Shown here: one piece after another, positions 26,705 through 35,090 of the stretch
How the letters are laid out: every line of letters begins with the position of its first letter
Numbering within the stretch: position 1 is the first letter of the stretch
Assembly: GCF_013348785.1 (NCBI RefSeq)
Contig: NZ_CP054691.1
Span: 2,604,001 to 2,668,000, forward strand
Direction of reading: 5' to 3'
DNA length: 64,000 nt
DNA from: Gordonia sp. X0973
GTDB taxonomy: Bacteria; Actinomycetota; Actinomycetes; Mycobacteriales; Mycobacteriaceae
The notes under the pieces: generated by a model
The model's input: only the letters and a program-made list of their open reading frames with translations
Database searches by the model: none
What the model was told of the DNA's origin: nothing
Position numbers and translations under genes: made by a program

Positions 26705-27579
26705 GGGAGGTAGCTATGCTGACCGTACGGAACCGTGGTCTGGTTGTCCCCGTAGGGTGGTGAGGTCATCAATATGTCGGCCTGTCGCGGAGCCACCCAC
26801 CGCTCACTCACGGAGCCGGGAAGCAGAAGGACGCCCGGATTCCTTCTAGATTCGTGGAGAAGCTCCATCCGTTCCCAATGCTGCTTTAGGTGTGCGACAT
26901 TCTGTGCGCCGACCAGCTTGAAGACCTTTATTGCATCGGACTCGCGTCGGGCAATCTCTTCTGCGGTGTATGTGTGCAGTTTGAACGTTGAGATGCGGGA
27001 ATTCGAGACCAGCCGGATCGTCTCGGCGAGGCACACCCAGAGAAACTGACGGTCAACAAGTTGCGCCTCATCCAAGATGGAGGCCCGAAGCTGCGCCAGT
27101 CCCGTCTTGATCTCGGGCTTGAACCACTTGTCTACTCCCGCAAACTCTGGCGCAGCGGGGTTGCTGATAGACGTGGCTCTTTCCACCACCCCAGCCACGG
27201 CTGACTCGCCTGCCTCGACAGTTGGCGGATTGGCCTTCACCTGGCAAAGAAGAATCGCCAGTGGGTTGATGTCGCTCCCGTGGAACTCAAGCCCCCTATA
27301 CAGGCTTTCAAGCATCACCGTTCCGGAGCCTGCAAACGGGTCGTACACGAGTTCAGACATTGGGGATACCGCCCGCAGATCATCCAACAGCGCACCTTGA
27401 AGCTCCGGCACCATCATTGCTGGGTACTGGAATAGTGCGTGATTACCCGATCGACTTCTGAGATGACTGAAAGACCAAAAATCAGGGTCTACAGACGTGC
27501 GCGCTTGGAGTCGAAGACGGAGAGAGGCCGTAACGTCGCTCTCGGCGTCTGTGAACTGGTGAACCGGTTGGGCGCTCAT
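26700..27579 (-). pseudogene. 5' part of the IS-split DNA methyltransferase
   Basis: The first 293 codons of an amino-methyltransferase that would put a methyl group on adenine N6 or cytosine N4. It has the lead-in HALFQYPAMMVPEL, AdoMet motif I YDPFAGSGT (about residues 79-87), and the catalytic motif SPPYGDNQTTVPYG near residue 273. Motif I comes before motif IV, and the target-recognition part would follow in the separated 3' section. Reading into the IS adds only seven codons (STAGEI and stop), removing the C-terminal third. The ATG overlaps the DUF1643 stop as ATGA. Target sequence is unknown. Confidence 0.9.
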
Positions 27580-28166
27580 GCGGGTTGCCCTCCTCTCTTG
27601 GTGAGAAGGTTGCCAGCAACCTCCGACAGTTCACCCAGGGGCGGTCTAACGACGTCTGCCGCGCAGTGCTCCAGGGCGCAGCGCTCCAGGCCCTGCATGA
27701 GCCTGTCAACCGTCGTAGAGCCATCGAACAGCCCTCGTTGTGGGCCTACGTACTGGCGCCATCGAGACGGATGGCGAGGCCGTCCGCCCATGACCCATGC
27801 ATGTGTGTGTCCATGGTGGCGCGCTCGGGAAATCACCCAGCTCGTCTGGCCACGTACATGCCTTCCGGCCGTACCGCTCAATGGCGCGACTCCCCAGGCA
27901 AAGACCAGCGTGTCGCTACTGGTGAGCAGTGCCTCCAGACGATCACGAGCGTCAAGGAACACTTGAGGAGATGTGGCTACCTGTGCAAGTTCCTTCGAGT
28001 TACGAGTCGGGGTCTCGACCAGGTTCGCGATCTCCAGCTTGCCCCATACTTTCGCGACCCGAACGTCCTCCAACACCTGTTGAGTCGTAGACACCCGCTT
28101 CGTTTCCCTGGCCGGATTCAAGAGGATCACTCCCACGCGGGGCCCGTCCGCGTGCTGAACACCCAT
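27576..28166 (-). CDS. DUF1643-family protein
   Basis: A 196-aa protein resembling DUF1643, a family of uncharacterised proteins frequent on mobile elements. Family-like features are the early VILLNPARETKRVSTTQ (the usual LNPS/T-type start), LEIANLVETPTRN, and TLVFAWGVAPLSGTAGRHV. The C-terminal third is histidine- and arginine-rich. It sits between the XRE regulator (TGATG junction) and the methyltransferase (ATGA junction), so it is made together with them. Its role is not known; a nucleotide- or DNA-related job is only a guess. Confidence 0.75.
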   Translation of the reverse strand: MGVQHADGPRVGVILLNPARETKRVSTTQQVLEDVRVAKVWGKLEIANLVETPTRNSKELAQVATSPQVFLDARDRLEALLTSSDTLVFAWGVAPLSGTAGRHVRGQTSWVISRARHHGHTHAWVMGGRPRHPSRWRQYVGPQRGLFDGSTTVDRLMQGLERCALEHCAADVVRPPLGELSEVAGNLLTKRGGQPA

Positions 28167-28432
28167 CAGGAACTTCGTCCGTCCACAAGCGTGGCCCCGC
28201 TCAGGCTATCGAGGCTTACGTCGAGGACAGCCGCGAGCCGGGCAACTGTGACGAAGGCCGGCGATGCGGTTCGCCCTGACTCGATACTCCGGACGGTGTC
28301 GATGCTCAGGCCACTTGCCTCAGCCACGGCTTGAGCGGACAGACCAGCAGCCTTGCGGGCGTCACGGAGCACCGCGCCGAGCCGAGGGACGGCGCGGTGC
28401 GGTGCTGTCTTCGCTGGGTGTCGCTCAACCAT
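28166..28432 (-). CDS. XRE-family HTH regulator of the island operon
   Basis: An 88-aa single-domain helix-turn-helix protein (LGAVLRDARKAAGLSAQAVAEASGLSIDTVRSIESGRTASP), the compact form seen as controllers of restriction-modification and toxin-antitoxin loci. It is first in the operon and its stop overlaps the DUF1643 start as TGATG. I chose ATG 28432 because a GTG at 28447 falls inside the palindrome 28442-28465, the likely operator. No ribosome site is obvious, so the message may be leaderless or nearly so. Confidence 0.82.
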   Translation of the reverse strand: MVERHPAKTAPHRAVPRLGAVLRDARKAAGLSAQAVAEASGLSIDTVRSIESGRTASPAFVTVARLAAVLDVSLDSLSGATLVDGRSS

Positions 28433-28441
28433 ATGACCATC

Positions 28442-28465
28442 GTACACGTAGAGTCATACATGTAC
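28442..28465. promoter_or_regulatory. Candidate operator of the island operon
   Basis: GTACACGTA (28442-28450) and TACATGTAC (28457-28465) form a 9-bp inverted repeat with one mismatch and a 6-bp spacer. It lies 10 bp upstream of the XRE start, where controller proteins of restriction-modification loci bind their own promoter. Confidence 0.6.
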
Positions 28466-28554
28466 TCCGTGCGCGGCCCACTTCGGCGGTCCTCACTTGA
28501 GGAGTCAACCCGATAGATCAGTTCACCATGTCCAGAGGGCCTCAGTTTGCGCAT

Positions 28555-29610
28555 TCAGTGATGGCCCTGCAGGCGCGGAATCAACCGTGAAGCTGTGGGC
28601 GTTCGGTATTGCACACCGTCCGTGCTGTCATTCGCATGACCCTGAGCACGCATGATGGCAGCGCGGGCACGCGCGGCGTCGATCCTCTGCGCCTCGGATA
28701 CGGGTGGTACGCCGAGGGCTGTGTCGCCGGTGATGCGGTAGCGGTCTCGATAGGCAGCGACCATTCGCGCGGCTTTCCACCAGGCTGCAGCTCCGCGGGC
28801 GTCACCAGGTCGTGTGCCGATGACCTTCGTCCAGGCTGCCCCATCCGTGAGCGCACCATCTAGGACGGCGTCGGCGCGGGCTTCGATGAGTGCTTCTCGT
28901 TCGTCGAGCGCGGTTCGCATCTCACCGTCACGCACTTCTCTCGCGGTGCTTTGCGGCTCGTCCTGATCCGGCGGGTCGTGCGGTGGCGCGGGCGACTCGG
29001 TAGTGGATGACGGCGGCGATGTCGTCGGCGTCATTGAAGCCGCGTGCCGCGATGAGGCGTGGGAGCAGGGTCTCGATGTCGTGGTGGTTGACCTCGGCGC
29101 GGCGGAGTGCTGCGGTCAGTGGCCCGAAGGCTTCAGACTCGACCGCAGCTTGGGCTTGATCTGCTGTGAGACCAGAGGTGCGGACGAGGGAGGCCCAGCC
29201 GTCGTGCTGTGCGGCGGCGGCGATGGTCTCGTATTCAGCGGCGAGCTGCGCGATCGACCCCCACTGTTCCTGCTCGGCGGTGATCGTCTCGTGAGCGGAC
29301 AGTTCCGCACCGACGTGCTGGAGCACTCCGGCCAGGATGCTCCGGCTGCTCGCGTTCGGGTCGTCGCCGCGGTGCGGCTGTTGGTGGTCGTCGGTGCGGT
29401 CGAGGATCACGTAGGCGTGGTTCGCGGCTCGGCCTCGGGTCATTGAGACGTAGAAGTTCTCCCTCGTTGCGGTCGGCTCGACCAGGACACGGGCGGTGTC
29501 GGTGGTGACACCTTGGGCTCGGTGTGGGTGACGGCGTATACGAGATCGACATGCTCGGCGATGTAGGCGGCGAGCAGCACGATCGCACCGCCGTAGGAGC
29601 GGCCTGGTCT
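28555..29610 (-). pseudogene. Decayed MobF/TraA-type relaxase, C-terminal part
   Basis: Three reading frames in succession carry pieces of one conjugative relaxase-helicase tail. Upstream, AAYIAEHVDLVYAVT; then, after a one-base shift near 29528, HRAQGVTTDTARVLVEP and FYVSMTRGRAANHAYVI, a typical TraA helicase end; then, after a shift near 28950, EMRTALDEREALIEARADAVLD through AAWWKAARMVAAYRDRYRI. The relaxase catalytic domain and most of the helicase are gone. This is a relic of conjugative transfer functions and gives no sign of current activity. Confidence 0.8.
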
Positions 29611-29619
29611 GCGGATGGT

Positions 29620-29825
29620 GGGCGATGTAGGCGCGCAGCAGCGGAGTCGATGACGTCAATCACGCGCATCGCCTCGACCGGGCCGAAACGCTCGACGTTG
29701 ACGCGGAACGATTCGGCGGAGGCGATGTCGACGAAGCTGAGGGAGCGTTGGCGGCCGTCTTGACGCCACAACACACGATAGAAGGTGGAGCCGTCGGCGA
29801 GTGCGCGAGAGTGGATTGAAGCCAT
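29620..29825 (-). pseudogene. Truncated tyrosine integrase at the tRNA-Ala end
   Basis: About the first 60 residues (MASIHSRALADGSTFYRVLW, then RSLSFVDIASAESFRVNVERFGPVEAMRVI) match the N-terminal arm-binding and SAM-like start of actinobacterial element integrases. The start has AGGAGG eight nt upstream of the ATG at 29825. Within about 200 nt the frame leaves integrase and enters relaxase sequence, so the catalytic domain is deleted. The position, 126 bp from a tRNA 3' end and reading away from it, is the usual one for an element integrase. The exact deletion point (29,610-29,650) is uncertain. Confidence 0.75.
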
Positions 29826-29951
29826 GTCAGTTGCCTCCTAGGGGGAGCGGTGTTACCCGTTCTACCTGGGAGGTATGACACTCCGTGTTGCCTCGTAGTG
29901 TTGCCATGAGGCGATTATCGCATGTTTACCGCTTTGACCTGCGGTAATAAG

Positions 29952-30024
29952 TGGAGCTAAGGGGACTCGAACCCCTGACCCCCACACTGCCAGTGTGGTG
30001 CGCTACCAGCTGCGCCATAGCCCC
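29952..30024 (-). tRNA. tRNA-Ala (GGC)
   Basis: A 73-nt cloverleaf on the minus strand with acceptor GGGGCTA/TAGCTCC (one G-T pair), D arm GCGC..GCGC, anticodon stem-loop CCACA-CTGGCAG-TGTGG giving anticodon GGC, and T arm AGGGG-TTCGAGT-CCCCT. The discriminator is A and CCA is not encoded. Its 3' end faces the genomic island and is the likely attachment site. Confidence 0.96.
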
Positions 30025-30155
30025 GTTCGCGGCTTCGCCGCACGCTCATGGCCGGTTTCCCGGCCGCAAGCGCATAAGCGAAACTACACCATCGCGATCA
30101 CCGCATCCAAATCCCGACGGCAGGGCCGCCGCGACCGCCCGATGCGGCGACCGCG

Positions 30156-30938
30156 TCAGTTGCCGCCGTTGTCGAGCTTGGTGATCCAATCCGGCGTGGT
30201 GTGGGGAACCAGCTTGCCGTTGTGGACGACCGACGGGGTGCTGACCTGGCCGTCGGAGGCCTTCGAGAGCGCCTCCAACGACTGCTTGGCCGACTGCTCG
30301 GCGGCCCCGACCTGGGCGCCGCTCGCGATGCAGCGTTGCGTTGCCTCAGTGGCGCCCGCTTCGCTGGCCAGACGCGCCAGGTCGAGGTTGCTGTGGTCGG
30401 TCTTGCCGCCCTCTTCTGGCTGGTTGTTGAACAGCGAGGTGTGGAACTTGATGAGCAGTTCCTCCTTCTTCTCGCCCGCCACGCACAGCAGTGCGGCACC
30501 GGCGCGCGTCGAATAGTCACCCGACGGCGAGGACTGGTTCAGGAAGTTCAGCATCCGGTAGTGCACGCGCAGCTTCCCGTCCTGGATGGCCTTGACCACG
30601 GTGGCACCCTGGCTCTGCTCGAACATCCCGCAGGCCGGGCACAGCGCGTCCTCGAAGATCTCGACGGTCGGGGCGTTCTCGGAGCCGACGATTACCTCGC
30701 TCGCGCCCGGGGTGACCGGGCCGACGGGATTGACGGTGAAGGACGTCGACGCGCCGGGGTCCGCCGTGCCCGGAGACTTCGTGCGGTTGGCGTTCCACAC
30801 CACGCCGCCGATGACCAGACCGGCGACGACGATCACCGCGAGGGAGACCAGAACGTAGGTGAGCACGCTCGTCGACGACTTGGGCGGCTTGTATCCACCC
30901 CTGACATTGGGGATCGCGGGGCCCGACTTGGCACTCAC
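30156..30938 (-). CDS. Membrane-anchored DsbA-family thiol oxidoreductase
   Basis: A 260-aa protein with one membrane helix (residues 25-48) after a short cytosolic tail, then an extracytoplasmic thioredoxin/DsbA-like domain with active site CPAC (C100, C103) and the cis-Pro loop STPSVV. Mycobacterial relatives (Rv2969c type) oxidise or isomerise disulfides in exported proteins. GTG 30938 has AAGGAG seven nt upstream. It lies alone between tRNA-Ala and pgm. Confidence 0.9.
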   Translation of the reverse strand: MSAKSGPAIPNVRGGYKPPKSSTSVLTYVLVSLAVIVVAGLVIGGVVWNANRTKSPGTADPGASTSFTVNPVGPVTPGASEVIVGSENAPTVEIFEDALCPACGMFEQSQGATVVKAIQDGKLRVHYRMLNFLNQSSPSGDYSTRAGAALLCVAGEKKEELLIKFHTSLFNNQPEEGGKTDHSNLDLARLASEAGATEATQRCIASGAQVGAAEQSAKQSLEALSKASDGQVSTPSVVHNGKLVPHTTPDWITKLDNGGN

Positions 30939-31020
30939 GTGGCTACTCCTTGTGGTCCGACAACAGGTCTGTAGTGGTTCTTTCGGGAGGAAACGCTACC
31001 CGAAATCCGCTGAGACCCTG

Positions 31021-32667
31021 CTAAGACCTTGTCGCGGGGTCCAACGCGGCGTCGACGACGGCCTGCGCCTCCTGCTGCACCAGATGCAGGTGGTCATCCC
31101 CCAGGAAGGACTCGGCATAGATCTTGTACACATCCTCGGTACCCGACGGCCGGGCCGCGAACCACGCGTTGGCCGTCGTCACCTTGAGCCCGCCGATGGG
31201 CGCGTCGTTGCCCGGCGCCCGGGTGAGCACCGCGGTGATCTCCTCCCCCGCCAGTTCGCGCGCCGTGACGCGATCCGGGGTCAGCGCGGCGAGTAGGGCC
31301 TTCTGCTCGCGGTCGGCCGGGGCGTCGATCCGCGCGTACGACGAGGTGCCGTACCGCTGGGCGAGCTCGGCGAACCGTTGACTGGGGGTCTGCCCGGTCA
31401 CCGCGAGGATCTCCGAGGCGAGCAGCGCCAGGATGATTCCGTCCTTGTCGGTCGACCACGGACTGCCGTCGAATCGAAGGAAGGACGCCCCCGCGCTCTC
31501 CTCGCCGCCGAAGGCGATGTCGCCGGACAGCAGCCCGTCGACGAACCACTTGAATCCGACGGGCACCTCCACCAGTCGGCGGCCGATACCCGCCACCACC
31601 CGGTCGATAAGCGACGAGCTGACCAGGGTCTTGCCGACGGCCGCACCGCTTCCCCAACCGTCGCGATGGGTGAACAGATAGTCGATCGCGACCGCCAGAT
31701 AGTGGTTCGGGTTCATCAGCCCGGCATCGGGTGTGACGATGCCGTGCCGATCGGAGTCGGCATCGTTGCCGGTGGCGATGTCATAGGAATCGCGCACGGC
31801 GATCAACGACGCCATCGCGTTGGGCGAGCTGCAATCCATCCGGATCTTGCCGTCGGTGTCGAGGGTCATGAAATCGAACCGCGGATCGGTGCGCGGGTTC
31901 ACGACGGTCAGCGACGGCAGGTACCGCTGCCCGATCGCCACCCAGTAGTCCACCGACGCGCCCCCCAGCGGGTCGGCGCCGATCCGCACGCCCGCACCGG
32001 CGATGGCCTCCAGATCGACGACCGTGCCGAGTGCATCCACGTAGTGGTCGAGAAACGAGTAGTCAGTCGCGGCGGCGCGGGCCTTCTCGAAGGGGACCCG
32101 CCGCACCTCGCGCAACCCGTCGGCCAGGATCTCGTTGGCCCGTGCGGCGATAGTGGAGGTCATCGCCGAATCGGCCGGGCCGCCCGACGGGGGGTTGTAC
32201 TTGAACCCGCCGTCGCGCGGCGGGTTGTGGCTGGGGGTGACGACGATGCCGTCGGCCCGCGCCTCGTGTGCGGCGTTGAACTCGAGGATGGCCCGACTCA
32301 CCGCCGGGGTCGGGGTGACCGTGTCACCCGTCGCGGTGTGGACGTCGACACCACCGGCGACGAGGACTTCCAGGGCGGTCCGCCACGCCGGCACCGACAG
32401 CGCATGGGTGTCGAAACCGATGAACAGCGGTCCGGCGATGCCCGCCTGCCTGCGGTACTCGACGATGGCCTGCGTGGTGGCGAGGATGTGCGGCTCGTTG
32501 AACGCCCCGTCGAGGCTGGAACCCCGATGCCCCGACGTGCCGAAGACGACGCGCTGGCCGGGGTCCGACGGGTCTGGCAGCAGGTGGTAGTAGGCGTGTT
32601 CGACGTCGTCGACGTCGATCAGATCCTCCGGCAGGGCGGGCGTACCGGCACGGGGGTGAGCAGCCAT
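31021..32667 (-). CDS. pgm: Phosphoglucomutase (alpha-D-glucose phosphate-specific)
   Basis: A 548-aa alpha-phosphohexomutase that interconverts glucose-1- and glucose-6-phosphate, feeding glycogen, trehalose and cell-wall sugar nucleotides. The phosphoserine loop is [12 protein letters not shown], the metal loop is DADSDRHG, the sugar loop GGEESAGAS, and the phosphate-binding loop [10 protein letters not shown]. Length matches the usual 545 or so. ATG 32667 is chosen because the family starts just before the GTSGHRG segment; longer upstream frames lack homology. It is divergent from the hydrolase gene by 27 bp. Confidence 0.95.
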   Translation of the reverse strand: MAAHPRAGTPALPEDLIDVDDVEHAYYHLLPDPSDPGQRVVFGTSGHRGSSLDGAFNEPHILATTQAIVEYRRQAGIAGPLFIGFDTHALSVPAWRTALEVLVAGGVDVHTATGDTVTPTPAVSRAILEFNAAHEARADGIVVTPSHNPPRDGGFKYNPPSGGPADSAMTSTIAARANEILADGLREVRRVPFEKARAAATDYSFLDHYVDALGTVVDLEAIAGAGVRIGADPLGGASVDYWVAIGQRYLPSLTVVNPRTDPRFDFMTLDTDGKIRMDCSSPNAMASLIAVRDSYDIATGNDADSDRHGIVTPDAGLMNPNHYLAVAIDYLFTHRDGWGSGAAVGKTLVSSSLIDRVVAGIGRRLVEVPVGFKWFVDGLLSGDIAFGGEESAGASFLRFDGSPWSTDKDGIILALLASEILAVTGQTPSQRFAELAQRYGTSSYARIDAPADREQKALLAALTPDRVTARELAGEEITAVLTRAPGNDAPIGGLKVTTANAWFAARPSGTEDVYKIYAESFLGDDHLHLVQQEAQAVVDAALDPATRS

Positions 32668-32694
32668 ATCGCCCAGTCTGCCACCATTGCAGGC

Positions 32695-33282
32695 ATGGCT
32701 CCTCGACTCGGCGTGCTGGTGCTGCCCGGCGGCACCGACTACTCGTATAAGCCGTTCTCCCCGTGGCAGGATTCCGCGCTGCGCATGTACCCGTTCACGT
32801 GGTCGTTGCGGGCCCGATTCCCCGGGGCGGTCGACGTGGCGCAGGTGCGCTACCGCGTCTACGGATGGAACGGCGGCCAGGCGAGCCCGATGTGGCACGC
32901 ACGCGCCGCGCTGGAAACGATGGCGCGCAAGCACCCGGGCATCCCGATCGCCGTGATCGGGCACTCGATGGGCGGGCGCATCGCCGCACAGCTCGGCGCG
33001 GATCGCCGGGTGATCGGTGTCTTGGGACTCGCCCCGTGGTGGCAGTTCGCGGATTGGCGCGAGATCAACGGCGGAGCGCGGGTGCTCGCCCTGCACGGCT
33101 CGGCCGACAGGACGACCCTCGCGCCGCGAACAGCCAAAGGTATCGCCGAGCTGCGCGAGCGCGGCGTCGACGCGAAGTACGTCGAGATCCCCGGCGGCAA
33201 ACACGCCATGCTCGACCATGTCGGGACGTGGCAGGGTGCCGCGCTGGGGTTCGTCGACGGACTGCTCCGCGACCTGCGCTAG
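32695..33282 (+). CDS. Small alpha/beta hydrolase
   Basis: A 195-aa single-domain alpha/beta hydrolase. The nucleophile elbow is IGHSMGGR with S91; the acid is in [12 protein letters not shown] and the histidine in [11 protein letters not shown]. No lid domain or signal peptide is present, so it is a compact cytosolic esterase-like enzyme or dienelactone-hydrolase relative. Substrate is not apparent. Divergent from pgm. Confidence 0.87.
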   Translation: MAPRLGVLVLPGGTDYSYKPFSPWQDSALRMYPFTWSLRARFPGAVDVAQVRYRVYGWNGGQASPMWHARAALETMARKHPGIPIAVIGHSMGGRIAAQLGADRRVIGVLGLAPWWQFADWREINGGARVLALHGSADRTTLAPRTAKGIAELRERGVDAKYVEIPGGKHAMLDHVGTWQGAALGFVDGLLRDLR

Positions 33283-33300
33283 ACGGTCACGGCGGAGGGA

Positions 33301-33672
<372 letters not shown>

Positions 33673-33863
33673 TTACGATTCGAAACAGGAAGCTACGGCG
33701 TGCAGATCGAAAGGTCACATCGGCGACAAGTGGGACGAAAGAACCACAAAACCGGCTTTCCCGAGCGAATCCGCAGGTCAGCCGTCGTTACTGTTCTGTG
33801 ATCTTGCCGTGATCATTCTTAGAAGACTGTGAGAAATTCCACTGGCTCGCGCCGGTTCCGTGG

Positions 33864-34247
33864 TCACAATTTGCAGGCGACGACGACGAGCGCGACGAGC
33901 CCGAGCAGCATGATCAGACTGGCGACCAGGCCCGCCAGCGACCGCGGCTGATCAGGATCAAATTCCCGCAGCGCACGAGACTGCTGGCGGTGCTGGATCG
34001 TCGCCAGGACCAGCGTCACGATCCCGACGACGATCATCACCAAGCCCACCAGCCATGGACTGGCGATCGTGTCCGCATTGGTCTCGCGCCGGTACTGGAA
34101 GAATTTGAAGATGGTGAAACCGAAGGCGATCAGCGACGTGCTGGTCCGGATCCACGCCATCGTGGTCCGCTCCAGGGCGAGGCGGGTCCGTTCGACGGCG
34201 AGCGCCGTCGCCTTGTCGATCTCACCGACGATCCGGCCGCTGGTCAT
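33864..34247 (-). CDS. DUF202/YidH-family membrane protein
   Basis: A 127-aa inner-membrane protein with three hydrophobic segments and the family's conserved start LALERTTMAWIRTSTSLIAFGFTIFKFF. Function is unknown for the family. The ATG forms an ATGA overlap with the stop of the upstream membrane-protein gene, so the two are made together. Confidence 0.85.
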   Translation of the reverse strand: MTSGRIVGEIDKATALAVERTRLALERTTMAWIRTSTSLIAFGFTIFKFFQYRRETNADTIASPWLVGLVMIVVGIVTLVLATIQHRQQSRALREFDPDQPRSLAGLVASLIMLLGLVALVVVACKL

Positions 34248-34963
34248 AGCTGGGCGCCGGTGTTCTTCAACTCCGCCAGATTGCGGGCCCTGGTGAGGAT
34301 CACCACGCTGACGATGAACACCCACGTCGGGAACGCCAGGAGCACCCATTCCGACATGTCGCTGACAATCATGAGGGCCAGCGCGGCCAGATAGGTGATG
34401 ACCACCAACCACGTGGGCATGACTTTGGTTTTCAACCAGATCGTCGCCAAGGAGATCATGAAGACGGCCCCCATCCGTACGGCGAACGTCTTGCTGATCG
34501 AGGCGGCAAAACCGGCGCCGTAACCGATCACGGCGCGCGCGGTGTCCGGATCGACATTGCTCTTGCTGACCACCACGACGCCGATTCCGGCCGCCGTCGA
34601 CACGAGCATCATCGCGAGGAAGGTCAGGCCGCTGCCCAGGAACACGGTCGAGTAGAAGCGGTCTTCCACCAGGCGGAGATAATCGCGCACGACCGCGATG
34701 AACCAAAGGAAGGCGATCGCCGCGAACGGCATCAGGTGGGCGGCAATGGTGATCCGCGACTGGCGATCGGTCGACACGGCCCCGGTGGCCGCTTCTCCGT
34801 TGTTGGGCATCGATCCGTGCAGCAACACCAGCGCGGCCCCCAACAGCACTGCGAACAGCACGCCGGCGAACGCCGCCGCCTTCGGCGTCGTCAGCAGATT
34901 CGTCGCCACACCTCCCGACAGTCCGCTCGTCGTCGAACTCGAATCACCAGAGGCGTTGGTCAT
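34244..34963 (-). CDS. Multi-pass membrane protein of unknown function
   Basis: A 239-aa protein with a polar Ser/Thr-rich N-terminus and about six hydrophobic helices (around 30-48, 72-92, 108-133, 145-175, 182-200, 207-225). I do not recognise a family. It precedes and overlaps the DUF202 gene by 4 bp, so a two-subunit membrane complex is possible. Confidence 0.7.
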   Translation of the reverse strand: MTNASGDSSSTTSGLSGGVATNLLTTPKAAAFAGVLFAVLLGAALVLLHGSMPNNGEAATGAVSTDRQSRITIAAHLMPFAAIAFLWFIAVVRDYLRLVEDRFYSTVFLGSGLTFLAMMLVSTAAGIGVVVVSKSNVDPDTARAVIGYGAGFAASISKTFAVRMGAVFMISLATIWLKTKVMPTWLVVITYLAALALMIVSDMSEWVLLAFPTWVFIVSVVILTRARNLAELKNTGAQL

Positions 34964-35090
34964 CAGGTCTCCTCAATCATGGGTGAGCAGTCTCGGTACA
35001 GCTTCCCAGTTGCCTTCGAGGTTTACCCGCCGAACGCGCGCCCTGACGCGGGGGCCTCACCCGGCGCAGGTCAGGCACCCGACCGTCGGC

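Larger units (their letters stand above)
19572..29951. mobile_element. Lower-GC genomic island ending at tRNA-Ala(GGC)
   Basis: This block differs from its flanks by lower GC and by codons such as TTG, CTT and AAG in long genes. Its right end abuts the 3' end of tRNA-Ala, a common integration target, and the first reading frame beyond the tRNA is a truncated integrase fused to the tail of a relaxase. Inside are a five-gene methyltransferase/ATPase/receiver operon and an IS21 element. The left boundary is unclear and is set here at the last island gene. Confidence 0.65.

Noticed and set aside
28555..29825. A functional integrase-relaxase fusion protein.
   Set aside because: The segments lie in different frames with at least two frameshifts and lack both the recombinase catalytic domain and the relaxase active site, so this is a decay product.
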